Source: Mariniflexile litorale (lineage in GTDB: Bacteria > Bacteroidota > Bacteroidia > Flavobacteriales > Flavobacteriaceae). From it: a stretch of DNA of 64,000 nt. Positions 40,943 to 50,567 of this stretch are shown piece by piece. Positions within the stretch are counted from its first letter, which is position 1. Every line of letters begins with the position of its first letter. The DNA lies in contig NZ_CP155618.1 in the NCBI RefSeq assembly GCF_031128465.2, positions 3,152,501 to 3,216,500 of the forward strand, read 5' to 3'. The translations under genes were made by a program, and so were the position numbers. The notes under the pieces were generated by a model. It was not told where the DNA came from, did not search any database, and saw nothing but the letters and a program-made list of their open reading frames with translations.

Positions 40943-41756
40943 CTTTAGTAATATCTTTTTCTAATTCTCTAATAAGTTCAAGCTTTCTTTTATTAACGAC
41001 AATTTGGTCTATAGTTGGCCTTACATACTCCAACGGTGCTGTATCATTTCTCAACAAAACGTCATTAATTTGCATCAAATATACTCCTAATGAGTCTTTG
41101 AGTTGTACAAAATTAGATTTTTTTAACAGTTGATTTTTATTTTCTGGTGTAATAGCTGAAATTTTATTGATTACTTGGTTTGTTTTAATCCAAATAGTAT
41201 CGTTTAAAGAGTAGGATTTAAACTGTATGGAAATAGCATTTAAATCTTTTTTATCTTTAGAATTGAAACGTTTAAACTTTTCAAGAATTGAATTATAATT
41301 GAGGATATTTTCGTCTAAATGAATGTATCTAAACTTAAGTAGTTCTTCATTTAATCTAAATATATCTTTGTTTTGATTGTAATATGCTTCGGCTTCTTGT
41401 TTTGTAACTACAGTATCCATATCTCTTTTTACTAAAGCTTCAATATATGCTTTGGTATATAAATCGGTTTTATACTGTTCTATCAATTTATTAAACTCCG
41501 TTTGTTTAGATTCACTTAAATTAACTTTAGCGCCATCTACAAATAACTGCTGAGTGGCCCAGCGATTAATAAAGTTTTGAACCACCAACATACTGTCTTC
41601 TTTAGATGTTCCACTAGAGACTAAATCTTTAATATCATCATCATATAAATAAGTATCATTAACCCTAGCCACAGGAATTCTGTCGTCTGTTTTTTTATAA
41701 AAATCGCAAGAGCTTATTAACATTGAAAGGAACAATATGATGATTTTATTTTGCAC
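40905..41756 (-). CDS. SurA/PrsA-related lipoprotein without clear parvulin domain
   Basis: A 283-residue lipoprotein: MQNKIIILFLSMLISSC, Cys17. The rest is helix-rich and resembles the chaperone (non-catalytic) part of SurA/PrsA proteins: ARVNDTYLYDDDIKDLV, ALVKRDMDTVVTKQEAEAYY, FRLNEELLKFRYI. I see none of the GxL/GYHI motifs that mark a parvulin domain, so it probably has no isomerase activity. It starts at the base right after the stop of the upstream isomerase and overlaps or abuts the next, so all three are one operon. Confidence 0.85.
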   Translation of the reverse strand: MQNKIIILFLSMLISSCDFYKKTDDRIPVARVNDTYLYDDDIKDLVSSGTSKEDSMLVVQNFINRWATQQLFVDGAKVNLSESKQTEFNKLIEQYKTDLYTKAYIEALVKRDMDTVVTKQEAEAYYNQNKDIFRLNEELLKFRYIHLDENILNYNSILEKFKRFNSKDKKDLNAISIQFKSYSLNDTIWIKTNQVINKISAITPENKNQLLKKSNFVQLKDSLGVYLMQINDVLLRNDTAPLEYVRPTIDQIVVNKRKLELIRELEKDITKDAIKNKQFEIYK

Positions 41757-43712
41757 TTATTGGTTTTTTATTTGAGATTTCACGCTTTTTAAAGCCTCTT
41801 GGTTTATAACTATTTTATATTTTTGAGCTAATTCTTTTAGCCATTTTTCTTCTTTAAATACTTGGTAGTCACTTATAACTAGACCTTTAGATTCTTTGAA
41901 TGTTTTTTGAGTTTCGGGCAATACCTCTTTTACTTGAGCTAAAACAAAGGCATTATTATGAGTGTATATTTTGGAAATTCCTTTTTTAAACTCAAAACCT
42001 TTTGGCAAGGCTCGATGATTGGTATCCATAGTATCTACTGTAAAGATAACGTCTATTTTGTCATTACTGTTGATAAGCGCTTTAATTTGCTGTAATGCCA
42101 TTCCTTTTTTTAACAATTTAGCCACTTTATTAAGTGTTTTTTTATCTTTGGAGGAAGCTACTACGGCATCTATACGTTTTGGTGCTATATACTTGTTTTT
42201 ATGTAAATGGTAGTACTCTTGAATTTCTAAAGAATCGGTTTTAGCCGTATTCCAAATGGTAGTTTCCATTAAATCAAACAATAATAATCCGTCTCTATAT
42301 TCGGCAACTACATGAGCGTATTCTTCGTTTTCGCTTTCAAGATTGTCTTCCTGGTATGTTGCTAAGTTTATGTTTAAAAACGTGTTGTAATGGTTTGAAA
42401 CTACTGTTTTAAAATCGGCTTTCGTAGCAGTATTACGTTGAGAAGTAACTAAAAAATCGCCAAAATTTTTGTAGGTAAGTTGTTTGTTTCCAATTGTCAC
42501 TAAAGGTTTTTCAGCTGTAAAATCATTAGGAAGTTGCCAAGTGCTTTTAAAATAATTATCGTTTAAAATAGATGCGAAATAAGGTAAAGCAGGTTGTTTC
42601 TCTGGAATATTATATTTTGTTTTAAGCTTTGTGTATAAGGCCTCATCTATTAATTTAGACCGTTCGTCGCGCTTTATTTTTTCTTCTAATTCTGATTTCA
42701 TCTCTTCAAAAGGAGCTATTGGCTTTTTATTCAACAGTTTTAAAATATGCCAACCATATTGCGTTTTAAAGGGCTTGGAAATTTCGTCTATGTTATTTAA
42801 CCCGAAAGCAGTAGTTTCAAACTCTTCAGAGTTTATCTGTCCTCCAGAAAATGGGGCTAATTTACCTCCATGGGGTGCCGAGTTTGCATCATCAGAGAAT
42901 TGTTTTGCCAACGCTTCAAAATCTTCACCTTGTTTTAGCTTTTTATAAATATCTTGAATTCTCTCTTCTGGTTTTTCAGCTAAAGAATCACCTGGTTTTT
43001 CTACAACCATGATATGAGCTACGGTACGTTCACCCCTCGATTTTCTTTTGTCATATACGGATACAATGTGATATCCAAACTGGGTTCTAAATGGTTGAGA
43101 AATATCCCCTATTTTCGTGTTGAAGGCGGCATTTTCAAATGCGTATACCATTTTAAAACCTGAAAAATAACCTAAATCTTCACCATAAACCGTTTGCCCA
43201 TTATGTACTTCTTGCCTTATTTTTTCAAAACCTTCTTTCAAAGCTCTATCTCGTAATTTTAAAATAGAATTATATGCTGTTAAAGTATCTTTAGAATTTG
43301 CATTCTCTGGAATTTTTATTAAAATATGTGATGCTTTAACATCGTTAGAAACCCGTACATATGCTTCATGTACCAATGCGTCTGTTACATTAGCATCTGT
43401 TATAAAACTTTTAGCGAGTTGCTTTTTATAGGTATCCAACTCTCTTATATATGTTGGTTTTTCTTGAAATTTTAATGCTTTTGCTTCTTTTAATTTTAGT
43501 TTATAATTAGTAAAAAGAGTTAGATATTCATCCATATCTTTTTGAGATTCGTCTTGAACTAAGTCCAAATTTTTATTATAAACTCTTAAGAATTCTGAAA
43601 CATAAACAGGTTCATTATCAATACTAAACAAAACATCGCTCTTAGCAGATTGTCCATTAGCATTTATGATAAATACTGAGAAAATTAAAATAAATAAATA
43701 CTTAAAGTTCAT
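41757..43712 (-). CDS. Periplasmic peptidyl-prolyl isomerase with two parvulin domains
   Basis: A 651-residue exported isomerase, first gene of the isomerase operon. Signal peptide MNFKYLFILIFSVFIINANG; the longer frame to 43766 uses TTG and adds an unlikely N-terminus, so I place the start at 43712. Parvulin 1 is at about 115-225 (VKASHILIKIPENANS, GEDLGYFSGFKMVYAFENAA, RTQFGYHIVSVYD) and parvulin 2 at about 226-330 (RTVAHIMVVEKPGDS, HGGKLAPFSGGQINSEEF, KTQYGWHILKLL). The C-terminal half is helical with no domain I recognise. Likely helps fold outer-membrane proteins. Confidence 0.92.
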   Translation of the reverse strand: MNFKYLFILIFSVFIINANGQSAKSDVLFSIDNEPVYVSEFLRVYNKNLDLVQDESQKDMDEYLTLFTNYKLKLKEAKALKFQEKPTYIRELDTYKKQLAKSFITDANVTDALVHEAYVRVSNDVKASHILIKIPENANSKDTLTAYNSILKLRDRALKEGFEKIRQEVHNGQTVYGEDLGYFSGFKMVYAFENAAFNTKIGDISQPFRTQFGYHIVSVYDKRKSRGERTVAHIMVVEKPGDSLAEKPEERIQDIYKKLKQGEDFEALAKQFSDDANSAPHGGKLAPFSGGQINSEEFETTAFGLNNIDEISKPFKTQYGWHILKLLNKKPIAPFEEMKSELEEKIKRDERSKLIDEALYTKLKTKYNIPEKQPALPYFASILNDNYFKSTWQLPNDFTAEKPLVTIGNKQLTYKNFGDFLVTSQRNTATKADFKTVVSNHYNTFLNINLATYQEDNLESENEEYAHVVAEYRDGLLLFDLMETTIWNTAKTDSLEIQEYYHLHKNKYIAPKRIDAVVASSKDKKTLNKVAKLLKKGMALQQIKALINSNDKIDVIFTVDTMDTNHRALPKGFEFKKGISKIYTHNNAFVLAQVKEVLPETQKTFKESKGLVISDYQVFKEEKWLKELAQKYKIVINQEALKSVKSQIKNQ

Positions 43713-43857
43713 TTGAATAAAAATTATATAATAGCACAAAAATACTAATATAAAGCTATAAAGCAAGTTGCTTTAACAAAGGATTAAAAACATACAAAAT
43801 TTCCATTTTGAACGTTATATTTTTTACCTTTCAGCTATTAATATTTTATTAAATAGT

Positions 43858-44094
43858 ATGCGAAAATTAAAATTAATATGGGATTTTTATGGACCAGATG
43901 CCAGTAAAATTGCGCAACACCATGAAATTCATTTAAAAGAATATATTCAACTCGAAAAATTAAATATTTCCATCACAGGTTTTGAAAGTATAAACGATGC
44001 GCACGCAATGGCTTATTTAGTTGTAGATGAAGCAAACATGAAACCTATAAGAGATGCTTTAAAACCACATAGGGGGCAAGTTTATGTCGATTAA
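43858..44094 (+). CDS. Small conserved-looking protein of unknown function
   Basis: A 78-residue cytoplasmic protein. Clear elements: KLIWDFYGPDASKIAQHH (4-21), HLKEYIQLE, and a repeat-like C-terminal half with DAHAMAYLVVDEANMKPI and LKPHRGQVYVD. The predicted order, beta then helix then beta-beta-helix, suggests a small ferredoxin-like fold; the His21-His22-E pattern could bind metal. I cannot name the family. It is alone, divergent from the isomerase operon, and followed by a GC-rich palindrome. Coding is likely given the low density of rare codons and even composition. Confidence 0.7.
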   Translation: MRKLKLIWDFYGPDASKIAQHHEIHLKEYIQLEKLNISITGFESINDAHAMAYLVVDEANMKPIRDALKPHRGQVYVD

Positions 44095-44116
44095 TTTACT
44101 TTCAAAACGTGTTTTA

Positions 44117-44128
44117 TTACGGCCGTAA
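44117..44128. other. 12-bp GC-rich palindrome
   Basis: TTACGGCCGTAA is a perfect palindrome in an AT-rich gap between two convergent genes. Flanking GTTTTA and AAAAC extend it with a slip. It may form the tip of a weak terminator hairpin (CCTTTTT follows), but it could be a protein-binding site. Confidence 0.35.
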
Positions 44129-44187
44129 AACCTTTTTAATTTGAGTTTTTTAGAATGAAATATTATAAATTATTTTAAGTATTTATC

Positions 44188-46188
44188 TTAATAAAACTCT
44201 TTAATTTTACTAAGTTTTTCTTTCCATAATTTTAAAGCATTTTTATGATCTTTTATATTTTTATGAACTTCTTTTACAAGTGGATTATCATCTTCAACAT
44301 TGGTAAAAAATTGTAGATTATTTTCTAATTGATTGATTTGACTTTTCATTTCATCAATCTTTTTTCTAATAAAGTGGCGTTCGTTGTCCAAATCTTTATT
44401 ATCGTCGGAAGCACTCATGGTATCAAGTTTATTTTCAAACTTAATCATTTCTACTTCGTTTTTATCCATTTTTAAGCTAGAAAGAAAATCTTCAATGGCT
44501 TTATTGAATTTACCTTCAATGTAACGTTTATCATTAGGAACTCGTCCTAATTCTTTCCATTTGCTTATATATTCTTTTATGCTTTCAACATCTTTTTCTT
44601 TATCACCAACTGGTTTTAAATTTTTTAGTGTTTCTAAAAGGGTTACTTTATTGCTAAAAGCATCTATACTTTCTTTATTTGCTGCGTTTTTAGTAGTATG
44701 TAGTTTGTCAAAATAAAAGTTGCAAGCTGCTTTAAAGCGTTTCCAAATCTTATCACTGTCTTTACGAGGAACATGACCTATTTTTTTCCAATCGCTTTGA
44801 ATTTTTTTCATCAATGCGGTTGTCACCTCAAAATCTTCACTGTTCTTGTTGTCTTCGGCAATTTTAATTAAGTCTAATTTTTTTTGAAGATTGGTATATT
44901 GATCCTTTTTAAGATCTTTATAGAATGCGTTTTTTTGTCGGTTAAAAGTTCTTACAGACTCTTTAAATTTAGCCCAAGTGCTTTCGTTTACTTTGCTAGG
45001 TACTTTACCAATATTAAAAAACTGCTCTCGTAAATCTTCAATGTCTTTAATTTTTTTTTGCCAACCATTATGAGAATTAGTTGTTTGAGCATTTATTGCA
45101 TTAATATTTTCAATAATTTCAAGTTTTTTCACAAGGTTTATATCATAAACTTTGTCTATATTTTGATAATAAACTTGACGTTTATCGTTTATTTTTTTAG
45201 TAGCTGCTTTAAACTTTTCCCAAATAGTTTCTCTGTATTCTTTATCTACAGGACCCAGCTCTTCTTTCCACATTTTATGAAGTTCTTGTAACTCTCTAAA
45301 AGCACGCATCACGTTATCGTCTTCGGCTAATTCTTCAGCACGTTCAATTATTAACAATTTACGTTCTAAATTATGCTTAAAGTCTAAATCACGTAGGTCT
45401 CTATTTAAATGTAAAAAGTCGTAGAAAATTTCTACATGGTGGTGGTAACTGTTCCAAGCATTGTTGTATTTGTCGCGAGGTATTGGTCCGGTAACTCTCC
45501 AACGTTCTTGTAATTCTTTAAAATGTTTATAGGTAGTATTTATGTTTTCTTCAACATTAATTAAGCCTTTTAACTCTTCTATAATTTCGAGTTTGTCTGC
45601 TAAATTTTGTTTTAAATTTTTTTCTAAATTTTGATAGTGGTCGTTTAGCTTTTTTCTGTATTCGTTGTAGGCTTCTTTGTATCGTTTTTGTATTGGTGAT
45701 ACATAATAAAAATCTATTTCGTTACCACCATCATTTAAAAACTCTTCTTTCTTGTCGTCTAATAAAGCTTGAAATTTGTCTTTAAACTCATTATTAATAC
45801 TTTCGACATGCGATTTTATAGCTTGAACTTTTTCGGTTTTAACTAGTTTTTCTAACTCAATGGCAAGTGTTTCTAACGACATGGTGTCGTAAGCTTTTAC
45901 TTCAATAGTATGTCTGTCTTTATTGCCTTCATCTTCTGCGTCTTCGGCATTGGAATCTTCAATTTCATTTAAAACGGCGTCGTTATTGTTGTCTGAATTT
46001 TTAGTGACATCGTTACCACTTTCGTTTGTGTCAACCGATTTTTCTTCTGAAACAGACGCTGCATCTACAGTCTCAGATGGAATTGTCTCTATCGATTTAT
46101 TCTCTTCTGAGATGTTATCAGAATGATTCACATTCTTTTTAACTTCTTCCTCTCCTTCTGCCTTTGGCAGGTTATTTATATCAGACAT
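44188..46188 (-). CDS. DUF349 repeat protein
   Basis: A 666-residue cytoplasmic protein with an acidic, Ser/Asn-rich N-terminus (about 1-95) and then at least five DUF349 helical repeats. Each repeat carries a W-K/R-x-x-G-x-V/I-P pattern: RWRVTGPIPRDKYN, MWKEELGPVDKEYRE, LREQFFNIGKVPSKV, DWKKIGHVPRKDSDK and KWKELGRVPNDKRY. The C-terminal 70 residues are a coiled coil. Function is unknown; long charged helices suggest a structural or nucleic-acid-binding role. It has its own promoter (TTTG and TATCTTTA on the minus strand). Confidence 0.93.
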   Translation of the reverse strand: MSDINNLPKAEGEEEVKKNVNHSDNISEENKSIETIPSETVDAASVSEEKSVDTNESGNDVTKNSDNNNDAVLNEIEDSNAEDAEDEGNKDRHTIEVKAYDTMSLETLAIELEKLVKTEKVQAIKSHVESINNEFKDKFQALLDDKKEEFLNDGGNEIDFYYVSPIQKRYKEAYNEYRKKLNDHYQNLEKNLKQNLADKLEIIEELKGLINVEENINTTYKHFKELQERWRVTGPIPRDKYNNAWNSYHHHVEIFYDFLHLNRDLRDLDFKHNLERKLLIIERAEELAEDDNVMRAFRELQELHKMWKEELGPVDKEYRETIWEKFKAATKKINDKRQVYYQNIDKVYDINLVKKLEIIENINAINAQTTNSHNGWQKKIKDIEDLREQFFNIGKVPSKVNESTWAKFKESVRTFNRQKNAFYKDLKKDQYTNLQKKLDLIKIAEDNKNSEDFEVTTALMKKIQSDWKKIGHVPRKDSDKIWKRFKAACNFYFDKLHTTKNAANKESIDAFSNKVTLLETLKNLKPVGDKEKDVESIKEYISKWKELGRVPNDKRYIEGKFNKAIEDFLSSLKMDKNEVEMIKFENKLDTMSASDDNKDLDNERHFIRKKIDEMKSQINQLENNLQFFTNVEDDNPLVKEVHKNIKDHKNALKLWKEKLSKIKEFY

Positions 46189-46226
46189 TTTAAAAATGTT
46201 AGGGTTCTTTAAATTACTTTAGAGTT

Positions 46227-46257
46227 TAAAGATACTAACTAGTCTATTATTTACAAA
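46227..46257 (-). promoter_or_regulatory. Promoter of the DUF349 gene
   Basis: On the minus strand, TTTG (46254-46257), 19 nt, TATCTTTA (46227-46234), matching the consensus at all but the last base. The start codon is 38 bases downstream. Confidence 0.55.
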
Positions 46258-46293
46258 GTACAATGCAGGGTTTTAATGATTTGGATGGAATTT

Positions 46294-47034
46294 TTAATAT
46301 AAATTCCAGATAGACCAAGCTTTTTCAGCCTGTAATTTTAACATATTTAGACCGTTAATAGTAATGGCTTTCTGTGCTTTACCTAATCTTAAAAACTTAG
46401 TTTCTTCAGGATTATAAATTAAATCAAATAAAATATGATTATTGGAAATAGCATTATAAGGAATGTTAGGGCATTCTTCTACATTGGGAAATGTGCCTAG
46501 AGGCGTACTGTTTATAATAATTTGATGGTTTTTTATTACGTTTTCCGTGAGCGAATCATAAGTAAAACTAATGCCGTCAGATTGTTTTCTAGAAACATAG
46601 TGGTAGTTAATACCTAATTCTTTAAATGTATAGGCAATGGCTTTACTAGCACCACCGGTTCCCAGAATTAAAGCACTTTTATGATGTGGCTGTAAATAGG
46701 GTTTTAAAGATTTTTTAAACCCATAACAATCAGTATTATATCCTACTAACTTACCTTTTTTGGTTATTTTAATAGTGTTTACAGCTCCAATGGCTTTTGC
46801 TTTTTTGTTTATTTTATCAAGAAATGGTATCACCGCTTCTTTATAAGGAATAGTAACGTTTAAGCCTTTTAAATTTTTTGTGTTTTTTATTATTGAAGGG
46901 AGTAAATCAATCGTTTCTAAATCGAAATTTCCATATTCTGTATTGCTGATTCCTTCATTGGCAAATTTTTCTTTAAAGTACGCTCTTGAAAAAGAGTAAG
47001 ATATGTTTTTTCCTAAAAGGCCTAGTTTATTCAT
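46294..47034 (-). CDS. aroE: Shikimate dehydrogenase
   Basis: AroE reduces 3-dehydroshikimate with NADPH in aromatic amino acid synthesis. The 246-residue product starts at the ATG 47034 (MNKLGLLGKNISYSFSRAYF), because the SxS substrate motif must lie near the N-terminus. Other motifs: VTIPYKEAV with the catalytic Lys, GAVNTIK, GYNTDCYGF, the NADP-binding LILGTGGASKAI and NSTPLG. The start overlaps the end of the upstream DUF368 gene by 8 nt, coupling translation. Confidence 0.94.
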   Translation of the reverse strand: MNKLGLLGKNISYSFSRAYFKEKFANEGISNTEYGNFDLETIDLLPSIIKNTKNLKGLNVTIPYKEAVIPFLDKINKKAKAIGAVNTIKITKKGKLVGYNTDCYGFKKSLKPYLQPHHKSALILGTGGASKAIAYTFKELGINYHYVSRKQSDGISFTYDSLTENVIKNHQIIINSTPLGTFPNVEECPNIPYNAISNNHILFDLIYNPEETKFLRLGKAQKAITINGLNMLKLQAEKAWSIWNLY

Positions 47035-48046
47035 TAACTTTTCTAGTTTTTTGTCCGTAATATTCAAGTGCCAAAACTATAGCAATTCCAAGGAAAATAA
47101 AAGCGATGGCGTAATAAGTATGGGAGTTTAATTGTGGAATATAACGTTCGTAGTTTAAAACCACTTTAGTTCCTGTAGAATCTAAAATATGTTTACCATT
47201 TTTGGTTAATTTATAAATGGTTTCTTTCCAAGGCCATACCACGCCTAAAGAGCCAATTATAAATCCTAAAATAGCCGAAAGTGTAATGCTTTTGTAATGT
47301 TTTAAAATATAACTTAATATATGGGAAAAAGTAACCAAACCAGTAACCGATCCCAATGTGAAAACAGCAAGCACTTTTAGCATTCTAATGCGTTCAGAAT
47401 TATTAAAGAACCCAAAGTTTCCACCTAAAATTTCATAAAACGTATCAAATAAGGCGTTTACAGAATCCACTAAAAGCAACACGTAATTTCCCAAAAGAAT
47501 GAGAATAAATGAGCCAGAAAATCCAGGAAGTGTCATGCCTGAAACACTTATAATGCCACAAAAAAATACAAACCAAAGATTGTCGTTTTCTTTTGCTGGG
47601 TTTAAAAAGCTAATACTTAAACCAATTATAATGCCCAATGCTAAAGAGGTGTAGGTCTTATAATTCCAGTCTTTAAAATCTTTATTTATATAATAAATAG
47701 AGCCAATAATCATTCCGAAGAAAACACTCCAAGTATACAATTCATAGTGTTTAATGAAGTAGTCTAACACTTTTGAAATGCTAAAATAACTCACAACCAT
47801 TCCGAAAAGCAGCAAACTTAAAAAACGCCCGTTTATATAATTGTAAAAGCTTTTAAAGCGCCCGTTTATAAGCAGTTTAAAAGCTTTTCTGTTTACTTTT
47901 TTTAGTGAATATATAAATTCTTCGTAAAAACCAGCAACAAAAGCAACAACACCTCCAGAAACACCAGGTACTTTATTTGCAGCACCCATGCCCAATCCTT
48001 TCAGAATTAGAAATAATTTGTCTTTTAGTGTTCTGGTGCTTTCCAT
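47027..48046 (-). CDS. DUF368 membrane protein, PopT-like (second of two)
   Basis: A 339-residue polytopic membrane protein with eight or more helices. The DUF368 signature GLGMGAANKVPGVSGGVVAF (about 14-33) is followed by GFYEEFIYSL, the second repeat LPGFSGSFILILLGNY and GFIIGSLGVVWPWK near the end. Recent work assigns DUF368 (PopT) and DedA proteins to polyprenyl-phosphate transport across the membrane, recycling the carrier lipid for cell-wall synthesis. It is one of a tandem pair: the upstream paralogue's stop overlaps its start by one base (TAATG). aroE overlaps its end. Confidence 0.9.
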   Translation of the reverse strand: MESTRTLKDKLFLILKGLGMGAANKVPGVSGGVVAFVAGFYEEFIYSLKKVNRKAFKLLINGRFKSFYNYINGRFLSLLLFGMVVSYFSISKVLDYFIKHYELYTWSVFFGMIIGSIYYINKDFKDWNYKTYTSLALGIIIGLSISFLNPAKENDNLWFVFFCGIISVSGMTLPGFSGSFILILLGNYVLLLVDSVNALFDTFYEILGGNFGFFNNSERIRMLKVLAVFTLGSVTGLVTFSHILSYILKHYKSITLSAILGFIIGSLGVVWPWKETIYKLTKNGKHILDSTGTKVVLNYERYIPQLNSHTYYAIAFIFLGIAIVLALEYYGQKTRKVNE

Positions 48047-48966
48047 TACTCTTTTTTAGAACCTACTTTCTCAAGAATAAAAATAGTTAAAAATCCAAGA
48101 ATCATTAATACTAAAGCATACCCAAGCATGCTTTCTTCTTGGAATGAAAAAGGAGAAACACTTTCTTGAAGGATTGGGCTTTTTATTCCTTTAGAATCGG
48201 TATGCCATGTTAAAGTTTCTTTCCAAGGCCATACTTTATTTAACGACCCCAAGATAAATCCGGTAAGTAATGCAAGCGTTATATTATGATAGTTTTTAAA
48301 GAGCCACTTTAAAACATGACTAAAGCTAAGTAAGCCAATAATAGACCCAGCAACGAAGATGGTTATTTTTTTAATATCAATATCATGAATAGCGTCGCTC
48401 AGGGTTTTGTAAGCTCCTAAAATTATTAAAATAAAAGACCCTGAAATACCTGGTAAAATCATGGCACAAATAGCAATTGCTCCAGCAAAAAACAGAAAAT
48501 ATGGACTATTATTGCTAGAAAGTGCAGGGAGCATTGTAATATAAAATGCCAAGCTTGTACCAATAATAAAAGCTACAATAACGGATAAATTCCATTTTGT
48601 TATTTGTTTACCCACAAAATAAATACTGGCTATAATTAAGCCAAAAAAGAAAGACCAAATTAATACAGGATGGTTTTCTAATAGGTATTTAGCCAGTTTC
48701 ATAAAAGAAACATAACTTATTATAATACCACTTAAAAGTGCTAAAATAAAATTGCCATTGGCTTGATTCCAAAAGGCTTTGAGCCCTTTATTAAACAAGG
48801 TTTTGAAAAGTGAAGCGTTAATATTGCTTATTGTCGATACTAATTCTTCATAAATACCAGAAATAAAGGCAATAGTACCTCCAGAAACTCCAGGGACAGC
48901 ATCGGCAGCACCCATAGCTAAACCTTTAAGCGAAATGAGAATATAGTCTTTAAAACGTCTTTGCAT
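48046..48966 (-). CDS. DUF368 membrane protein, PopT-like (first of two)
   Basis: A 306-residue paralogue of the neighbouring DUF368 gene, sharing the layout and motifs: GLAMGAADAVPGVSGGTIAF (about 14-33), GIYEELVSTI, ILPGISGSFILIILGAYKTL and GFILGSLNKVWPWK. It lacks the C-terminal loop of the second copy, so the two are clearly diverged. Probable function is polyprenyl-phosphate translocation for peptidoglycan or surface-polysaccharide carriers, as known for PopT. A tandem pair raises the possibility of two substrates or a heteromer. First gene in the DUF368-DUF368-aroE operon. Confidence 0.91.
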   Translation of the reverse strand: MQRRFKDYILISLKGLAMGAADAVPGVSGGTIAFISGIYEELVSTISNINASLFKTLFNKGLKAFWNQANGNFILALLSGIIISYVSFMKLAKYLLENHPVLIWSFFFGLIIASIYFVGKQITKWNLSVIVAFIIGTSLAFYITMLPALSSNNSPYFLFFAGAIAICAMILPGISGSFILIILGAYKTLSDAIHDIDIKKITIFVAGSIIGLLSFSHVLKWLFKNYHNITLALLTGFILGSLNKVWPWKETLTWHTDSKGIKSPILQESVSPFSFQEESMLGYALVLMILGFLTIFILEKVGSKKE

Positions 48967-49018
48967 ATTTGTATTTTTAAGCTAAAACCAAAGGTATGTA
49001 TTTTAGCATGACGTTTGA

Positions 49019-50407
49019 CTACTCAGTTATTTTTAGTAAATTTTTAACAAGTATTTTACTGGCAACTTCAGGGAACAGTTCATCAATTATAAAAGTATAG
49101 TCTTCATTAGAACGTAAACCGTTTTTTAAATGGAATATTCCTTTGTCATTTTCATTTAATGAAAAATGCAAACCAGCCAAACGGTATTCTAATTCAGCAT
49201 TTTCTGGATAAAAATCTGCAGCTTGTTCAAAATTAAAAATGGCAGCTTCTAGTTCGCCTAATTTTATTAATAGATCCCCTCTAGATAGCCATGTGTTTAG
49301 TTCATAATTACCCAGTTCCAAAGTTTTTTTAAATCCGCGTTCGGCTTCCTCATAAAAATTTAAACGTTGATTAATTTGAGAATATAGTTTCCAATAGGTT
49401 ACATTTTCCGAATCAATATTAATGGCTTTATTGATGTAATATAACGCTTTTTGATAGTTTCGTTTCCTGTTGTAATAACGAGTGATGGCAATCCAACCTT
49501 TATCTAGTAAAGGATCTTCATGAACCGTTTTGTAAAAATATTGAACCGCTAAATCGTCTTTTTTTAATTTTTCATAACAGAAACCAATGCGTAACAATGC
49601 AAATGAGGTAGGATCGTCTAATTTTAAAGTAATGGTGTAATTTTCTATAGCTTCTTCAAAGCGTTTTAGTTTTTCTAATACTTTACCACGTTCTATGTAG
49701 GCACCAACGAAAGTATCATCAGAAATGATAGCAAAATCGAATGCAGCTAATGCTTTTTTGTAATTTTTAAGGGTATAATATTGTTTTCCTAATTGATGCC
49801 ATGCCACTTCACTATAGGGGTTTTTGTCTAAAAACGCATTTAAATATTCTATGGCTTCTTCTGTTTGGTTTAAGAATTCAAAGCAATAGATGATGTTATA
49901 AAGCGATGAATAATCTTCCGTATCTTCATCTAAACATTTCATAAAGTATTCTTTGGCTTCTTCAAATTGGTCTAGAAATAAATGTTCCATGCCAATAAGT
50001 GAGTATAAATCAACCACATCATCGGTAAGTTGTAATGCTTTTTTTAATACTTGAATAGCCTGTTCGTGGTCATCCTTTTTAGAAAAAATATTAGCCTTTT
50101 GAATGTATATTTCTTCATTCATCGGGTCTAAATTATACAACTCATTCAATAGTATATCTGCTTCGATGAGCTTGTCTTCGAATACATATATTTCAACTTT
50201 AAAAAGCCTTAAATTAATGGAAGTTGGATGTTGATCCAAACCCAATTTTATGGCTTTTTTAGCTAAAGCAATTTTACCTTGATTAAGATAGTGGTGAATG
50301 ATGTTTTCAAATTCTTCGGAATCGAAGAATAAAACATGATTTGTTTTTAGCATCGATTCAAACTTGGTTAATGGTAAATCGTTATTGTCATCATGACTAA
50401 ACTCCAT
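49019..50407 (-). CDS. Tetratricopeptide repeat protein
   Basis: A protein of about 462 residues made of TPR units, a scaffold for protein-protein contacts. At least ten repeats are visible, for example NEEIYIQKANIFSKKDDHEQ, VAWHQLGKQYYTLKNYKKAL and TFVGAYIERGKVLEKLKRF. There is no signal peptide or membrane helix, so it is cytoplasmic. I prefer the Met at 50407 (MEFSHDDNNDL), two residues after a possible 50413 start. The partner is unknown. It is transcribed in the same direction as the DUF368 operon 52 nt downstream, so it may be co-transcribed with it. Confidence 0.88.
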   Translation of the reverse strand: MEFSHDDNNDLPLTKFESMLKTNHVLFFDSEEFENIIHHYLNQGKIALAKKAIKLGLDQHPTSINLRLFKVEIYVFEDKLIEADILLNELYNLDPMNEEIYIQKANIFSKKDDHEQAIQVLKKALQLTDDVVDLYSLIGMEHLFLDQFEEAKEYFMKCLDEDTEDYSSLYNIIYCFEFLNQTEEAIEYLNAFLDKNPYSEVAWHQLGKQYYTLKNYKKALAAFDFAIISDDTFVGAYIERGKVLEKLKRFEEAIENYTITLKLDDPTSFALLRIGFCYEKLKKDDLAVQYFYKTVHEDPLLDKGWIAITRYYNRKRNYQKALYYINKAINIDSENVTYWKLYSQINQRLNFYEEAERGFKKTLELGNYELNTWLSRGDLLIKLGELEAAIFNFEQAADFYPENAELEYRLAGLHFSLNENDKGIFHLKNGLRSNEDYTFIIDELFPEVASKILVKNLLKITE

Positions 50408-50567
50408 AAGCACATTTGTAAATGTTCTACTTGAATAAATTTAAGCTTCTATTTCTTTTTATTAGTCGTATTAATCAAATGTTTTTAACAAAGTAATGAA
50501 CACTTTTATTTTTTTTGTTACTAAAACCACTCTTTTTACTGTATATCAGTAAGTTGGAAGTGGTTGT

